From Capra hircus (Eukaryota > Chordata > Mammalia > Artiodactyla > Bovidae), in NCBI RefSeq assembly GCF_001704415.2, contig NC_030816.1:78137713-78201712 (forward strand): 64,000 bases of DNA. The letters run 5' to 3'. The position numbers were made by a program, and so were the translations under genes. Under the pieces are notes generated by a model. That model saw nothing but the letters and a program-made list of their open reading frames with translations, did no database searches and was not told where the DNA came from. Every line of letters starts with the position of its first letter. The first letter of the stretch is position 1. This document shows, piece after piece, positions 10,402-24,600 of this stretch.

Positions 10402-13400
10402 GGTGGAGTGTTCACACCTTCTCTTCACCACGTGGGCCAAAACATGTGTCACCAGCTCCTGAGGAGTTTCTTCACATCCTCAGATCTCTTCCATGAGCCC
10501 TTGTCTTTTCTCTTTCAAACACTCATCATCCATCTTGACATACTGCTCGTTGTACCAGTTGGGGAAGAACCTCAGCCTCTTAGAAGAGGACAGGAGGTAA
10601 CAAGACCCCAAAGTGGGAAATGACAGAGCAAGCAAGCAAGCAAGATACTTTTATCTGCCAAACGTAGATAAAAATTACTTAGGCAGTCATAGCACAATGA
10701 ACAGTAGAAACTTTAGCTGTTGCGAAGGGTGATGCGATGGGACCAGATGGTGGCTGTACACACAATGATTGTATCACAGTTGGGGAACCAGAGCTAACGT
10801 CTCAGTCCCTTTGGTAACAAGTAATAAACCAGCCTCTTAGGAGCAAGCAGTCACACAGTGATCAATGCTGCGGTCAGCTCGACCTACTTATTCACCTATG
10901 CTACCACTGCAGAAATGGTTCTGGGTCAGAGATCGGTCAAGCCCTACCATCAGCAAGCATGAACAGAAGCATCCAGGGGTCATGGCAGACTCTGCCTCTC
11001 CCACAGAGATCCCATAGTGAGCTCTCTGTTCCTTACTCCTAAGAGATGCATCGTGAAATATTTAGGGATCAAATTTTAGCATCAAATGGTTCAATAAGAC
11101 AAAGTGTGTGTGTCTGTGTATGTGTGGGTCTGTAAGTCTGTGTGTCTGTTGAAGGAGGGAAAAAACGAAGAGGAAGCAAGTGGTAAAGCAAATGGGGTAC
11201 AATGTTAACAGTAGGTGAATCTGGGTAAAAGGTGTGTAAGTGTTCTTTGTATTAATACCAGTCTAATTCTTGTACTTTTCCTGAAGTGTGAAAGTTACCA
11301 AAATAAAGTTAAAGGAAAAAAAAAATCTCATCTCTTTCCACTTACTATACAAACAACTCCTTTTTTTAATAACCAGTATGACAGCAACAACTATTTGTTC
11401 ATTGTAAAACTCACTTCATGTCTGTGATCCTCCTCCCTTACTAGAAAATATCAAGCCACATTTTTGTGTGTGAACAAATGTCCAGTGAGTGCTCAGCAGA
11501 TATGCCAGGTTTATGGTGGGAGTAGCGAGGGGGAAATATCTCTGAACTGCAAATCCGTGGCTTCAGGAAAAAAAAATCCACTGATTTAGTGAGTTCGATG
11601 AAAAATAAAAGTTCTTCATCTAGAAAGAAAGAATGTAAAAAGTACTACAAAGAGAGGTGTTGCTTTTCTTTTGAAATTTTGACCAAATCATGAATAATTT
11701 GAAGACAAGGAGGGAAGAGGATCAAGCACAGAGGGAAACAGTTTGGGTTAAATTATTTTTTTTCAAGAGCCATCATATCATATCTCTTTTATGATTAGCA
11801 TATAATTCTTATTCATCAGTGTATACAGGTGCAATTGCATATTCACAAAGACCCAAGAGATTAAATAATGTCTTGATATCTAGGAAAAACTCTGAGAGTT
11901 GCAGACAAAAGTATACATGAAGATTCTCAATGTATTTTCTGACACAGAAGATGTGCAATAACGGTGTACTGCAACCCAACCTGAAATATTCACTGTCTTT
12001 GCACTTTCTCTTCTTTCAGCTAGAAAATCTGGAAGCAGAAACCACTCCGTTACCCTAACTGGGTCTCATACCATTCAGACCCTCACTGAGCTTAGACGCC
12101 ACCATCTATGTGGAAGCAGGTCACTGTGAGAATGCGTGGAAAGCTCTGGTTTCCTGGGAAAGTGCCTGTTCCTGCTCAAAGTCATCAAAACTCTTTCCTC
12201 TCTGGCCCCTCCACTCTGCACCTGAGAGGGACATCCAGACTAAATCCAGTATTGGGGAGGAAAGAACTAAACCACTCTGAGTTTGTGTGTACATAATCGC
12301 GAGGAAGACGCCCCACGGGGCCGAAACCTGCTGTGGTATGTGCGGTAAGGTCAGCGTGGAAGACGGCCCTACTGTATGTAATATTCTGTTTTCAAGCAAA
12401 TATTTACAGCCTCATCAAAGGAAAACCATCACTTGTTAAATTCATCGTATAATGTAATTTAAATGCTACCTCTGATCAAAGCACCTTATGTGAACATCCA
12501 AGACTTTCCATGTCTGCAAGAGAATTAATTGTCCCATTTTTATCCTCTAATGTTAACCTCAAAATTATCTTCAGAGTTAAAATATAGTTTCCACCTTCAT
12601 TTCATTGCTTTATCCCCACAGAAAGTCAAGCCCTAAAATGGATTCTTTATTTCTGATAATTTCTTCTTACTAAATGCTCTTTACATCATACTTTCTCTCT
12701 CTTTTTTTTAACTCTTCTCAGAATACTTACACCTTTTGAATCAACATGACAAAATGACAGCTGTTTTTTGTTGATTTTCAGAAGTTTAAACTCGAAGAAA
12801 ATATGGATCCAGTAAGCTTAATCTCAAACTTGAAAGACTCAAAAGACCGTGGAGAAAAATGGGTTATCTACTTTTCACTTCTAGGTAGTTCCTTGGACAT
12901 GATATATTAACAGTGACCCAAGAATATTTTCCTGAAGATTGTGTTTCTATAATGTCATCACCAATATGTTGGTCTTTTTGATCTTTGCTAAATGTCAAGA
13001 TTTCCTTTGTAAAATGTCAGTCTTCTAAGCAGCTTCTCTAAGACAATTCTTCTCTTTGACAGGTTTTCTTTGGCATGAAATACAGTTAGAGATTTGGCAG
13101 TCCACCCATTTTATTTAATCTATACAGACAATCGAGTTAGATGGTCTATGCCAAAAAGCTCTCCACTTTGAACTGTTGACTGCACCGATTAAATGAATCA
13201 AATACATCATAGTTTTCTGTGAAGACATGGTAGCAAACGGGGTGCCAGCTTCCCTTGAAAGAATATTCCTGAGTCCATGGTCTGCCAAGAGTCTCAACCT
13301 TACAATCTGTCTTCATTATTGAATCTAACAAGGCACAAATATGCACCAGCTATCTAAGGGCAATGTTTCAGAAAGACAGCTGTCACAGATTGGACTAAAT

Positions 13401-14000
13401 GAATTTACTGTCTCAGATCCTATTGGCTGTCATTATATGGCCATATGTGGATATCGCCCATGAATCTGTTGGATGAGGAAAAAAAAAAAAAGGATGCAAG
13501 ATGAGTGTTTTAGCGTTTCCTTCTATGAAGTCTTCTGTTCGCCTCTAATAATCTTCATTTCTCAAATATAATGTCCCAGTATGGATATGCATTATTTTTT
13601 TATTTTTTAGATTTTCAGATCAAAATAACTAAAATTGGGGCCTTGAAAAGTTTTAGAGTGGTGAATAAATGCATTTGTTTTATGTACATTATATACATAT
13701 ACACACTATTAGAGCTTCCACAAGTACAAGTGATAATTCAAATGAAACGCCACCAATAAGGGAAAATGAAATATTGGTGTACTGCAGAGGAAAGTTCTTG
13801 TTGTTAATGGGCCATAATAATAAGGGTTTTCTCAAGAGATGACAGGACACTACTTCCTGCTCATGACTGTTTCTCAGTATTCATTATTTCTGTCTAATGA
13901 TCAGCTCTTAGTTAAGACACTCTAAACAGTACATTAGTGGGTTTTTACATGTTTCATTCAAAGCCATTTTTTTATTTTAAAAGAAACATTTCTTCTGTTC
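10402..14000. other. unique sequence, no gene seen
   Basis: About 3.6 kb, mostly AT-rich and free of recognisable repeats apart from (CAAG)n at 10626-10644, TG-rich DNA at 11105-11150 and short A runs. I saw no convincing coding exon. A more GC-rich patch with several CpGs lies at about 12295-12365 but has no open frame I can support. Confidence 0.4.
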
Positions 14001-14100
14001 CTTTTTTAAAAAAAAAATTTATTGGGGTTATAGTTGGTTTACAATGTTAGTTTCAGGTGTACAGCAAAATGAATCAGTTGCACATGTGTATGTATCTGCT
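14001..14100 (-). mobile_element. L1 3' UTR fragment
   Basis: Short antisense piece with the A-rich end at left and the GTACAGCAAAATGAATCAG motif typical of the L1 3' UTR. Confidence 0.75.
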
Positions 14101-17100
14101 CTTTCTTTATCATAAATTTGCTAGCACTACCTTTGCAAATAGAGAAAGAACATCCCAGACCCAGATGGATGAGCTAAAGCTTCTTATAAAATTTGAAGAT
14201 AAAGAAAATGTAATGTTCTGCTTTGTTCCTCCTTTTATTCTTGTATTTCACTCTGACTTATGGATGGAATGTCTTCCTAGTTTGGCTTTCTAGTAATGCA
14301 GACTCTAGATGTGAAGCGGAAGTTTGGCTTCTTTGTCTGATTTCTTGCTGTGGAATTTCTCATCACCAGTAGGTAGTGGTCTTTCCTCTTTGGTCTCTAC
14401 CTTCGCGGATATTTTGCTCCTGATTCTCTCCGTGCCTGTCACTAGAAAGGAAAGAAGAAGCAGGTGAGACTCGGCTGGAGCAAAAGTGAGTCATCAGGAC
14501 TTTACTGCCGATCCCCCTGCTGGATGGATGGGGTCCTCGGAAAGGGATTTGATCACGCTTTTGTTTTAAACTTTTCCTGTACTATTCTAGATCCACCCTA
14601 ACAATCTGATGATGTCAAACTTTTACTGAGTCTAGTAGAGAGGCTAAAAGTCTGGGCTTCTAGTTCATCTAGAGCCATGTCTGAAAACACACTGTGACAT
14701 CTTTTGGCTTTGAGTAATACATTTCAGCTTTTTGACTTTAGCTTTAAAAGTAGGCTTATAATAGTACCCTTATTGAGTTGTATTCAGGATCAAGTCAGAT
14801 AATGTTTATAAAAAACTTGACCTACCACATAGCAAATGCTTCTTATGTGTAGTGAATATTATACATGAAAATATCAATGTCAAAAAAGAAAAAAAGAGCT
14901 AGAGTAACTAGGTGAATTTGTTGGAAATCACCTCTAATCACCCTTGGCACAAAACCCTGAGAGGGACCTCTTTTGAGAAGGCAGGAAGTATCTCAAGCAG
15001 AATTTACTGTGATGGGATGCCATCCCAACTGCCATTGGTAGAATGGGATTCTTAACTTGGCCACTTGAAATACTCTCAACACTGAAATAGACAGTTGGCA
15101 GTTTTAAAATAAATTCATCTAAAAAAAAACAGCTTTGAGTTGGTAAGAGGATATTAATTTCCTTAAATAATAAGACAGGTCTTGCTAAAACTGATATCCA
15201 TTCATTTGCAAATTTCATTATTGAAAAAGCACAGTTAGCTTATTAAATATTACCCTCCCCCCAAAATGATGCTAACAGAGTTCAATTTCCAGCGTTATCA
15301 TAGCCAACACTTTATGTCTCAGGATCCAGGCAAAGGCTGAAATTCAGAAGCACAGATTCAAAATCTATTAGGGAAATGTAACTAAGATACAAAGAAAGTA
15401 CTTCTGAAAAGATTCTCTCTGATCATAGTTATCGCAAAGATCCCCCAAAGCATTCAAAGTCCTTAAGTCAAGTGTATTTATATGTTCAAAAGTTAAAAGA
15501 AAACCTTCTTGATAAACGTTGGACTGTTTCATTCAAGACGCATGGAAATGATAAGATATGTGGTGCATCTCCCATGTAATGGAGGTAATCCATTTATACA
15601 GACTTATGCTCTGTCTGCTGGTAATTACCAAGATGAGATGGCTCACAAGTGGCTCTTCCAGCTTCAGACATGAATGCTGCAGAAGCTGATGCTGTCCCTT
15701 GAGGTTTTCCAAACTTTGGAGCATTCCAGCCAGAGCAAACTGAGAACAGGACATAGCAGCCTCAGCGTCTTGACCTCTTTACATGTCACACATGCCCCTG
15801 TTCTGTGCAATTCCAGAGGCTGGTCATAATTAAAAACACTATCCTCTTCATAGAATATTCAACAGCAAGAAAGGAGTGTCTTGGAGAATCCTTATTGCCA
15901 TTATAGAAGCAACAAAATTCTTATCTAGGTTCTCAACATAAGTCTTTTCTCACTAACCATGTTGCCTGGGTTAGGGAAAGGGTGAGAACATGAACCTTCA
16001 TCAATGCATAACAACTGTTTTTTTCCCTGGTGTGAGATGCTTTAGGATTCGTAGTCATGGAACACAGCCTCCAGATTATTTTTAAGCCTATCATCATTAG
16101 GACCTTGGGGCTAAATTGACATGTTAATTAAAAGGCTTAACTTTGGGACATTCAGCCAGGAGCCGACAGAATTTAATTTAAAATAATTTCAACCTGCAGT
16201 CATTGTTTTCCAGTGAGATCAAAATATTAAAAATTTTAAGAAGTATATATATTACTCACTGTTTAAAATTAAGCAAAACCAAATGCCCAAAGTTTAGTGT
16301 GCTACAGTGTGTGGCAAATATCCAAGCTCTTATTATATTACACCATGGTAATATATGAAAGGAGTCGAGTTCAGCTTAATTCAACCAATATTATTGCATC
16401 ATGGGTGCTTGGATTATAAATATAAGGACCATCAACACTAAAATTTTAAGATTTCAAAAAGTGGCTTGCAGGTGGATTGAAAATGAATCTTGTGAAAACA
16501 AGGTACTTTTCAAGTAACATTGGATAGCTACAAATGCATTTTAAAGGAATTTTAAGAGTTCAGAAATCATTGAATTAAATCTATCAATCTTCAAAAGCAT
16601 CTTTTGACTTTTATGAAGATAATTCTAGACCCTGGGCACATATTCAGAGAAAAGAAAATTTTTATGGGGTTTTCCCCATCACACATTTAATAGAAATCTG
16701 ATAAGGTACTTTTCAACTCACTTTGCATAATCTATCAGCTTATAGCAAATGAGAACTCCATTAAAGTTAGCACTTTGGATTTCACTTAAACTTTACAAAG
16801 TTAGAGAGAAATTGGAAGAGTTACTGTTTCTTCTGAACTTTGAGAGAAATTCAGGCTTGCATTTCATAGAAAAGTCATCTAGATGCTAATGCTTAGAGTT
16901 CTAAGATCCACCAAGACTAGAACTAGAACCCAAGCCTAGAAAAAATATTTCTACAATCTTATGCGGTACAAAGCATTATCTCCTTTCTTCTCTCCCAAAC
17001 TCCAGAAACTTAGCAAGTCTCTTTCCATTCACATCCAAGATCTTCTCAGATACTTAAAGACAAAGTAAAACTCTATAGTAGTAGATTAAGACATTCTTAA

Positions 17101-17285
17101 AATGTACTACTAGGTGTGAGACAATAGGAAAGCTTTATTATTTATTTGGAATAAGTGAGTTAAGAATCAAGAATCAATATGGGATAAAGCAGGAAGGAGA
17201 GAGTTTATTCATTTTTACCATAATCACTAGAATGAATTAGCATAACACTTCACTGCCACTCAGAGAAAGTAGTTGGCATTACCAT
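14101..17285. other. unique AT-rich sequence, no gene seen
   Basis: About 3.2 kb without an obvious interspersed repeat. No exon could be supported. Any regulatory content cannot be judged from a single sequence. Confidence 0.4.
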
Positions 17286-17372
17286 CCTTTTTTTCTTTTT
17301 TTAAAATGCTTTAGTTTCTACTGTACAGCAAAATGAATCAGCTGTATGTATACACACACTCCCTCTTTTTCA
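17286..17372 (-). mobile_element. L1 3' UTR fragment, antisense
   Basis: Contains GTACAGCAAAATGAATCAGC in the antisense L1 context and directly abuts a sense L1 fragment. Confidence 0.75.
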
Positions 17373-17893
17373 GAAAGAAAATGTGATCTATACGTACTAT
17401 GGGATGTTACTCAGCCTTAAAAAGGAATGCAATGCATGTGAGTCAGTTCTAATGAGGGAGACGAACCTAGAGCTTATTATACAGAGTGAAGCAAGTCAGA
17501 AAGAGAAAAACAAATATCATATATTAATGCCTATATATGGAATCTAGAAAGATGGGACTGATGAACTTATTTGCAGGGCAGCGACGGAGACACAAACATA
17601 GAAAACATACTTGTGGACATGGAGGGGTGGAGAGGGTGGGATGGATGCAGAGAGTAGCGCGAAAACATGTATATTACCATATGCAAAATAGATAGCCAGA
17701 GGAAATTTGTTGTATCACTCAGAGAGCCCAAACCAGTGCTTTGTGACAACCTAGAGATGGGCTGGGGTGCGAGCTTGGTGGGAGGTTCACGAGGGAGGGG
17801 ACATATGTATACCTATGGCTGATCCATGATGTATGGCAGAAAGCAACACAATATTGTAAAGCAATTATCCTTCAATTAAAACTTTGAAAAAGA
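17373..17893 (+). mobile_element. L1 LINE 3' end, sense
   Basis: The end of ORF2 (the TTACTCAGCCTTAAAAAGGA region near 17409) runs through the 3' UTR to the terminal CAATTAAAACTTTG. The frame is broken. Confidence 0.85.
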
Positions 17894-18069
17894 AGATGTC
17901 ATACATATACACAATGGAATATTACTCAGCTATATAAAGGAAGGAAATTGGGTCACTTGTAGACACATGGATGGACCTAGAGATTGTCATACAGAGTGAA
18001 GTAAGTCAGAAAGAGAAAAACAAATATCATATATTAACACATATATATGGAATCTAGAAAAATGATACA
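17894..18069 (+). mobile_element. L1 LINE fragment, sense, second copy
   Basis: A second, shorter copy of the L1 ORF2-end segment (AATGGAATATTACTCAGC near 17921) follows directly after the tail of the previous one and stops before the 3' UTR. Confidence 0.8.
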
Positions 18070-18190
18070 TTTTTTTTCTTTTGGCCATGCTGCACAGCCT
18101 GCAGGATTTTAGTTAGAAATCTTGGGTTAGAGATCAAACCTTAGGAGTTAAAGCACTGAGTTCTAACCACGGGACCACCAGGGAATTCCC
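18070..18190 (-). mobile_element. CHR-type tRNA-derived SINE
   Basis: Antisense copy. The A-rich tail reads as a T run at left next to GGCCATGC, and the SINE start reads ACCACCAGGGAATTCCC at right. Confidence 0.85.
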
Positions 18191-18610
18191 ACAGTAGTAC
18201 CCTTATGCAAAGAGATTATCTATAAAAAGTACCCAGATATTTTATAGAGCTGGTAGCAATCTACTCAAAACTGCAAAGGGTCTATGGGATCCATCAGACC
18301 AGAAGCAAGTCCTATTAAAACCACATTTGAGTGCAAGCAGTGTTTCTGGAAAAACTCTGTACTTGGGGCAATAGCACAAACAGCTCTATGTTAATGTAAA
18401 AATTACCCAATATACATCAAAGCAGCCTCCAAGTTTTCAATGGAAGTATAAATATTTTTATATTTTTCAAATGGTGTGTCCTCTTTAGTTTTGGTTTTGA
18501 ACAATCATTCTTGACACTTTGGTTACAAGTATATAAGTACATCTCATAAAAGGGGATAGTTTTCTCAGTAGCTAAATTTGGCTCTTGTCTGTACATCTCA
18601 ATGCTCACCC
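18191..18610. other. unique sequence, no gene seen
   Basis: No recognisable gene or repeat. Confidence 0.4.
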
Positions 18611-19298
18611 TTTTATTTTTATTATTTTTAATATAAATTTATTTATTTTAATTGGAGGCTAATTACTTTACAATATTGTATTGATTTTGCCATACATCAA
18701 CATGAATCCACCACTGGTGTACACGTGTTCCCCATCCTGAACCCCCCTCCCACCTCCCTCCCCATCCCATCCCTCTGGGTCATCCCAGTGAGCCAGCCCC
18801 GAGCATCCGGTATCATGCATCGAACCTGGACGGGCGATTCGTTTCATATATGATATTTTACATGTTTCAATGCCATTCCCCCAAATCATCCCACCCTTGC
18901 CCTCTCCCACAGAGTCCATAAGACTATTCTATACATCTGTGTCTCTTTTGCTGTCTCTCATACAGAGTTATCGTTACCATCTTTCTAAATTCCATATATA
19001 TGCACTAATATACTGTATTGGTGTTTTTCTTTCTGGCTTACTTCACTCTGTATAATCGGCTCCAGTTTCATCCACCTCATTAGAACTGGTTCAAATGTAT
19101 TCTTTTTAATGGCTAAGTAATACTCCATTGTGTATATGTACCACAGCTTTCTTATCCTTTCATCTGCTGATGGACATCTAGGTGGCTTTCATGTCCTGGC
19201 TATTATAAACAGTGCTACGATGAACACTGGGGTACACGTGTCTCTTTCAATTCTGGTTTCCTCAGTGCATATGCCCAGCAGTGGGATTGCTGGGTGAT
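18611..19298 (-). mobile_element. ruminant L1 (BovL1), 5'-truncated, well preserved
   Basis: Antisense L1 with the A-rich tail at left, then the 3' UTR (TTACAATATTGTATTG near 18668), a C-rich block, and the last ~400 bp of ORF2 ending near CCCAGCAGTGGGATTGCTGG. It is clearly less decayed than the other L1 pieces, suggesting a young insertion. Confidence 0.9.
18742..18773 (-). other. G-quadruplex motif in L1 3' UTR
   Basis: Six runs of at least three C on the plus strand (18742-18747, 18749-18751, 18756-18758, 18760-18763, 18766-18768, 18771-18773) with loops of 1-4 bases. The minus (L1 sense) strand fits the G3+N1-7 rule. Confidence 0.75.
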
Positions 19299-21789
19299 CA
19301 CACTTTTAAATGATCTGCTATCATTCAAAGCTATGTCATGAATCAAATATATTTTGCCCTTCACCCTACTATCATGTGCAGGAAACCTAACATGCATCTT
19401 TTGCTCTGATGCCTTGACCACACATGTATTATTGTCTAAGCTTTCTGATAACTAAAGACTTCCAAAAGAAAAGAGTTCCCATTTATAACGTGATTTTGAA
19501 ACAAAAGGGTCAGCTAGGTGTTTCAGAATGCCTATTCCTCATTTGTTGACCCTTGGAGATGTTTTTGTTGGCTGGCTGGTTGGCTAGATGATGTGTGGGT
19601 TTTTGTTGCTGCTGTTCAAGATTTTTCAGGTCTCTTTGGAATGTTTGTCACCACACAAATTCATGTGCCTCTATTCTCCCTACTGAATGGATTTCCCTTT
19701 GTAATGACCAGTGTAGGAGGTTAGCATCCTCACTGGAATAAAGTGGAAAACCAAGGCACATCTCTGCGGATAGTTCGACACCCTGGTGGGGCCACCTACA
19801 TTCTTTCGCCAAACAACGGCCCCCTCCTCCTACATCATCTGGATTTTAGAGCTGGGCAGAATTCAACCTCCTACATCCTGTCTAGCACAGGAAGCCCATC
19901 AGCTGATTCTGCAGCTGCATCTCTGCAAGCAGAAAGCCTGATTTCTGCTCCAGGCTCCACAGGGGTCCATTCAGAAAAATAGCAAAGTCTTCCTGCTACT
20001 CTCTCTGGCTGAGACAATTTGTTCCCATCTGCTCCCAGGCTCACCTGGCCCTCTGACTCAGTGGGAAGCTGCTACTGATCACTGCTGCATTAATTCGAAA
20101 CTCATTTGCTTTATGGAAATTCATGGCCCTTATTTCTCAAGGGAGTGGAGAAAACCAATAGACCTCCTACCAGCCGGGTACTTTCCATGCGAGTGACTGG
20201 ATCTATATAAATTAGGTTCAAATGACTTTATTTTCAAGATTTATAAACTCAATATTGCAAATAGTAGAACCTGGCACATGGATCCCCTTGCTTGTCTGCA
20301 AACCAATCATGTAATTTCTATGTGAACTGGGGCAAAATAACAACAGTGAAAAAAAACGGGTTAATGTGAAAAACTGACCAATGATTTTGTTTGTTTGAAT
20401 AAACTCAATCCATTTACTAGCCAGGGTGGGGAGACGTTCATCCTGATTACATGGCTCCTTTTTCACTTTTATTATGAAATCCCTCTTTGTCCAGGAATAC
20501 ACTAAATCTGATCATAATCAAATACATACCAATCAGTAGGAAATTGGGAGACCAATTTGGTTACTTTTCTTATTGATCCTAAAGATCGTTGAAGCAATCT
20601 TGCTAGTTGCTCTCTAACTAGCTGATTTCTCATTTAGAAACGACTGAAAAACTGAGCAATTAAAGACAGCATGAGGAAAAAAAAAGTTGCCTTACACTTC
20701 CTGCAGGGCTGAGGGACAGGACGGGGGAAGGATGCCTAGTAACGGCCATGCTATCTCTGACATAAACTGAAAAACCAGAAGGACTTCCTCTAGCTCTGTT
20801 TTTGCATAGCGTACAGATATCTTTGTAAATAATAGGAAATTAATGTTTGGTTGGATCTATAACCTAAGTCAATTTGACTCTGTCATGTTAAAAGAGCATC
20901 GTCTGGCCTGTGTCTGTACTTTATAACATTTGAAATCTAAGTTTCATCTCAACATGATATGATGCTGGAGACTCCCACATACAAATATTGTTTTGACTTT
21001 GAGTGCCCTCTGTTTGAGAAAATTCATAATGGAGAAACTAAAACATCAATCATACTCTTAGATTGGAGTTTCTTTCTGTTAAGAGCATCTACATTTTTTT
21101 TGAAAGATAGTTCTATGACTATTCTCAAACATATTTAGTTAGTTCATGGCCTGATAAACATATGATTTCCAGACTCTTCGGAATAGTTCAGCAGCATCTT
21201 GAGGATCAGAGAACTCTGTGATTTTTAAAAATGGCTAGTTTGGATGAAGTTTCTATTTTCAGTCAGGTCTGCTACATTATATAGTATCTTTTAAAATAAC
21301 TTTCACTGGCACACACATACACCAACACACACACACACACATACACACTCCATAGCAAAGAGAAGTCTTGGAAATTATATGGTAATTGTAGTCAAAATAG
21401 AAAGCAATCAATAAAATCAAATTTATCAAAAATGTGGCTCTTTATTCAACACTCCAGAATCAAAAAAATTACTTGTAAACTCAAAATGAATTTAAAATGC
21501 TTTCAACTACACATTCTCTATTTAAATCTTAATTTGAACTTTAAATGATGCTATGATCTCCATTCAGACCATCAATTTCAGTGAAAAGTTTGAATGGTCA
21601 TAAATCCTGAATCCATAAAATTCAAAGCTACTGTTTATAATTTAATACTCCCACCATAAAATTTCTGGTCTATGAATATTAGAATATAAATTCCCATTAA
21701 TTTAATGAGACACAAATTAAGAATATAGATATATGAATATGTATTTCTATTCTATATCCCATTATAAATTTGAGTATATACAGGGAATA
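19299..21789. other. unique sequence with a CA repeat, no gene seen
   Basis: About 2.5 kb. It contains an imperfect (CA)n run at 21309-21347. An 80-codon open frame near 19743-19982 has no neighbouring splice or promoter evidence and no similarity I recognise. Confidence 0.4.
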
Positions 21790-21798
21790 TATATATTG

Positions 21799-22010
21799 AT
21801 GTACATGTGTGCTATTGTATCCAACTCTTTGCAACCCATGGACTGTAGCCCACCAGGTTCCTCTGTCCATGGGATTTCCCAGGCAAGAATATTGGAGTGG
21901 GCTACCATTTCCCCCTCCAGGAGATCTTCCTGATTTAGGAATCAAAACTGCATCTCTTATGTCTCCTGCATTGCAGGTGGATTCTTTACCACTGAGTCAA
22001 CTGGGAAACC
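21799..22010 (-). mobile_element. Bov-tA SINE with 9-bp target duplication
   Basis: Antisense Bov-tA (CCACCAGGTTCCTCTGTCCA, CTCCTGCATTGCAGGTGGA). TATATATTG is present on both sides at 21790-21798 and 22011-22019, fitting LINE-driven target-site duplication. Confidence 0.95.
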
Positions 22011-22019
22011 TATATATTG

Positions 22020-24207
22020 GTATAAATGTACATATATATATTGCCATATAAGTTCCCATTAACTTAATGGGAGTTAAAGAAGAAATGCCAGTTTCTACTA
22101 ACTCATCCTTCCCTTGGTAAAACATTTTCTGAACTTTTCATCTACTGACATATTTCTGAAAACTCAGGATGACAAGTTTTAATTTTGTTCTGTTATGGAA
22201 AAAAGAAACCATTTTGCAAGCGGAGCTCTAAAAGAAAAAAGAAATAGAAAAAGATCTTCTTAAAAAGTATAAATCTAAACAGTAGTTGCTCTGACTCTTG
22301 TTGAGAAATTTTTTGTAGCAGTATTGACACATTTTTGCTTTTTAAAGATAATTTCCATTAGACAAGAGAGAATTTCCATTAGACAAGAGAAGATGTACTG
22401 CATGCTTTCAATTATGTTGGAAATTCAGGTAACTAAAAACACTTAGTTTATAAAGATGACCATCACGTTTCTGTGGGAAAAAAAAATTATAAGGGAATCT
22501 GTTTCATTAAATGAGATTGTCTATGGTTGATGCTTTTCTCCCCAGCAATAGAAATGGCAGCAGAATTGTTACTTCCTATTTCTATAGCTTCAAGTCAAAT
22601 TCCATCCATCAATCTCACTCAAGTGGCTCCCATTCAGGGTCTGAGAGAAGGGCAGAACTGATAATTTTCCTTGGAGGTGAAAGAAAAGAAACTGATCTGC
22701 TGCTCTGCCTATGGAATAAGCCTGCCTGCAGCATTAACTATTCAAACAGCAAGCAGAGATGCCAACCAGTAACACAAACAGAAAGCCTAGAATAGTTCAT
22801 GTTTTACAGATTTCGTATTCAAGTAAATGAAAGTCCAACCATGTCTTTCAAAACATAGTATGAAATCCATGGATTTAACAATGAATACAGCATGCTTCTT
22901 ATATTTATTTTTCAGATCTCCTCCCACCCCACACACACATACACACATCTGTCTTCACCACAATAAGACAAAAGTATTGCCGGGTATCTGTACTTTGCCT
23001 ATGTGCCCCTGCCAGGGAAATAGAGACAAATGAATGTATTGTTGGTTATGGTAACACACAAAGAGGAACATTTTAAAAATATATGGCATTCTTTTCCTTT
23101 TGATCATCTAGTAGTTTTTCTTTAGCTTTTTGTTTGCTCCATCAGAATGTCTTTTTCACTGTTGATAAGTATTTTCACTTGAAGAAAAGACTAAACTATC
23201 ATTTAATGAATATTTCCAAATAAGACAGGATAATCCACCATAGCTTCAAAAGAATGAACTGTCAAATCACAATGGTCTCACACGCAGATCAAAATGTTGA
23301 TCCATACATCAACCAATGAGCATATCACTAAATTCATTTCACTTTATTCTTATCTGACTGTTTGATGTAACTGTGTATAAAAACAGATGTTTGCATTGTA
23401 TTACTCTTGTGCCAGAATACATATATGTTTTGGTCTATATTGTGATTTTCTTGCATGTAATATATGATTATATATGTGACCAATAAAGAAAACCTGATAA
23501 TAAGAGAAATCTAGACTTTCCTCTTGTCTTTCTCATTCACACAGCATCACTGACCTGTTTAAAAAGAATATTCTCCAGGTAAACGTTCCAACATACATAA
23601 GGAGCTTAAGAATCATACTGACAGATGACTTTGATACTGAATAAGCACTTCAAAATCAATGAAAGAAGTGGGCTTTTTCCTCTTCGTGAATTATTTCTGT
23701 TTTTAGAACCAAAATGTCCCTAATTCTAACTTCATGACTCCTTCAGCTAGAACTAATCTGTGCAAAGAGGGAAAAAAATCCTCTGTTGTAAAGTCCATAG
23801 TTGAAAATAAGCATAACTATATTCATTGCTAGTCTGTTTTTTAATGAAGTCAATATCTTAAGCAACGAATTTCTTCACAAGAACTAGGCAGTTCAACAGG
23901 GTGAAATTTAGAGGGTACTTTAATTTATTAAGTATAATTTTTTAATGTGGAAGCAATCTTGACATGAAAACACCTAGTGGTGAGGAAAAAACTATTTCAA
24001 AATAACGTTGGATCACTCTAGATCACATATTAAAAATAGTTTTAAACCTAGACTTTTTGAAAAGAAAAACCTTTGTCCAAACCCCAATATGTGCAAATAT
24101 CTTCTTTGCATCATAGCAACTTCTTCATTCACAGCTCTTTTCTCTGCTCAGCACCTCCGAATGGTGTTCCATTACCTAACAATTAAAGTCCAGGCCCTTT
24201 GGCCCTC
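22020..24207. other. unique sequence, no gene seen
   Basis: About 2.2 kb, AT-rich, with a short direct duplication at about 22357-22390 (two copies of AATTTCCATTAGACAAGAGA) and a CA-rich patch at 22930-22948. No coding exon supported. Confidence 0.45.
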
Positions 24208-24386
24208 TGTACAGCACATGGAACTCTGTTCAATGTTATGTGGCCACCTGAATGGGAGGGTGGGGATTTGGGGAGTAGGAATACATACATGTACATGTAT
24301 GGCTGAGTCCCTTTGCTGTTCACTTGAAACTAGCACAACACTGTTAATCAGCTATACTCCAAAACAAAATAAAAAAATTATTTAAA
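24208..24386 (+). mobile_element. L1 3' UTR fragment, sense
   Basis: Ruminant L1 3' UTR (TGTACAGCACATGGAACTCT, TCAATGTTATGTGGC) ending at the A-rich tail CAAAATAAAAAAATT. Confidence 0.8.
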
Positions 24387-24434
24387 AGATAAATTAACAA
24401 AGTCCAACCTCTTTGCATGATATCCAAGGGTCTT

Positions 24435-24600
24435 CATACTTTGTGTGAATATACCACAACATGGTATTCATCCATTCAGCTATTGGTGGACAGTCAGGCT
24501 GTTTTCAGGCTCATAAACAAAAGTTAGTATATACATATCTTCTGGTGCACATATATATGCGTTTCTCCTGGGTAGGTACTGGATGTTATTTAAGAAGAGT
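24435..24600 (-). mobile_element. old L1 fragment, antisense
   Basis: Diverged antisense ORF2-end sequence (CATCCATTCAGCTATTGGTG, TCAGGCTGTTTTCAGGC). Boundaries are uncertain. Confidence 0.55.

Noticed and set aside
12769..12816. Possible mini-exon (acceptor GTTGATTTTCAG, short frame, then GTAAGC)
   Set aside because: Only ~30 bp, no partner exons, and such signals occur by chance in AT-rich DNA.
19743..19982. 80-codon open frame in otherwise unique DNA
   Set aside because: No splice sites, promoter or similarity, and length within chance expectation.
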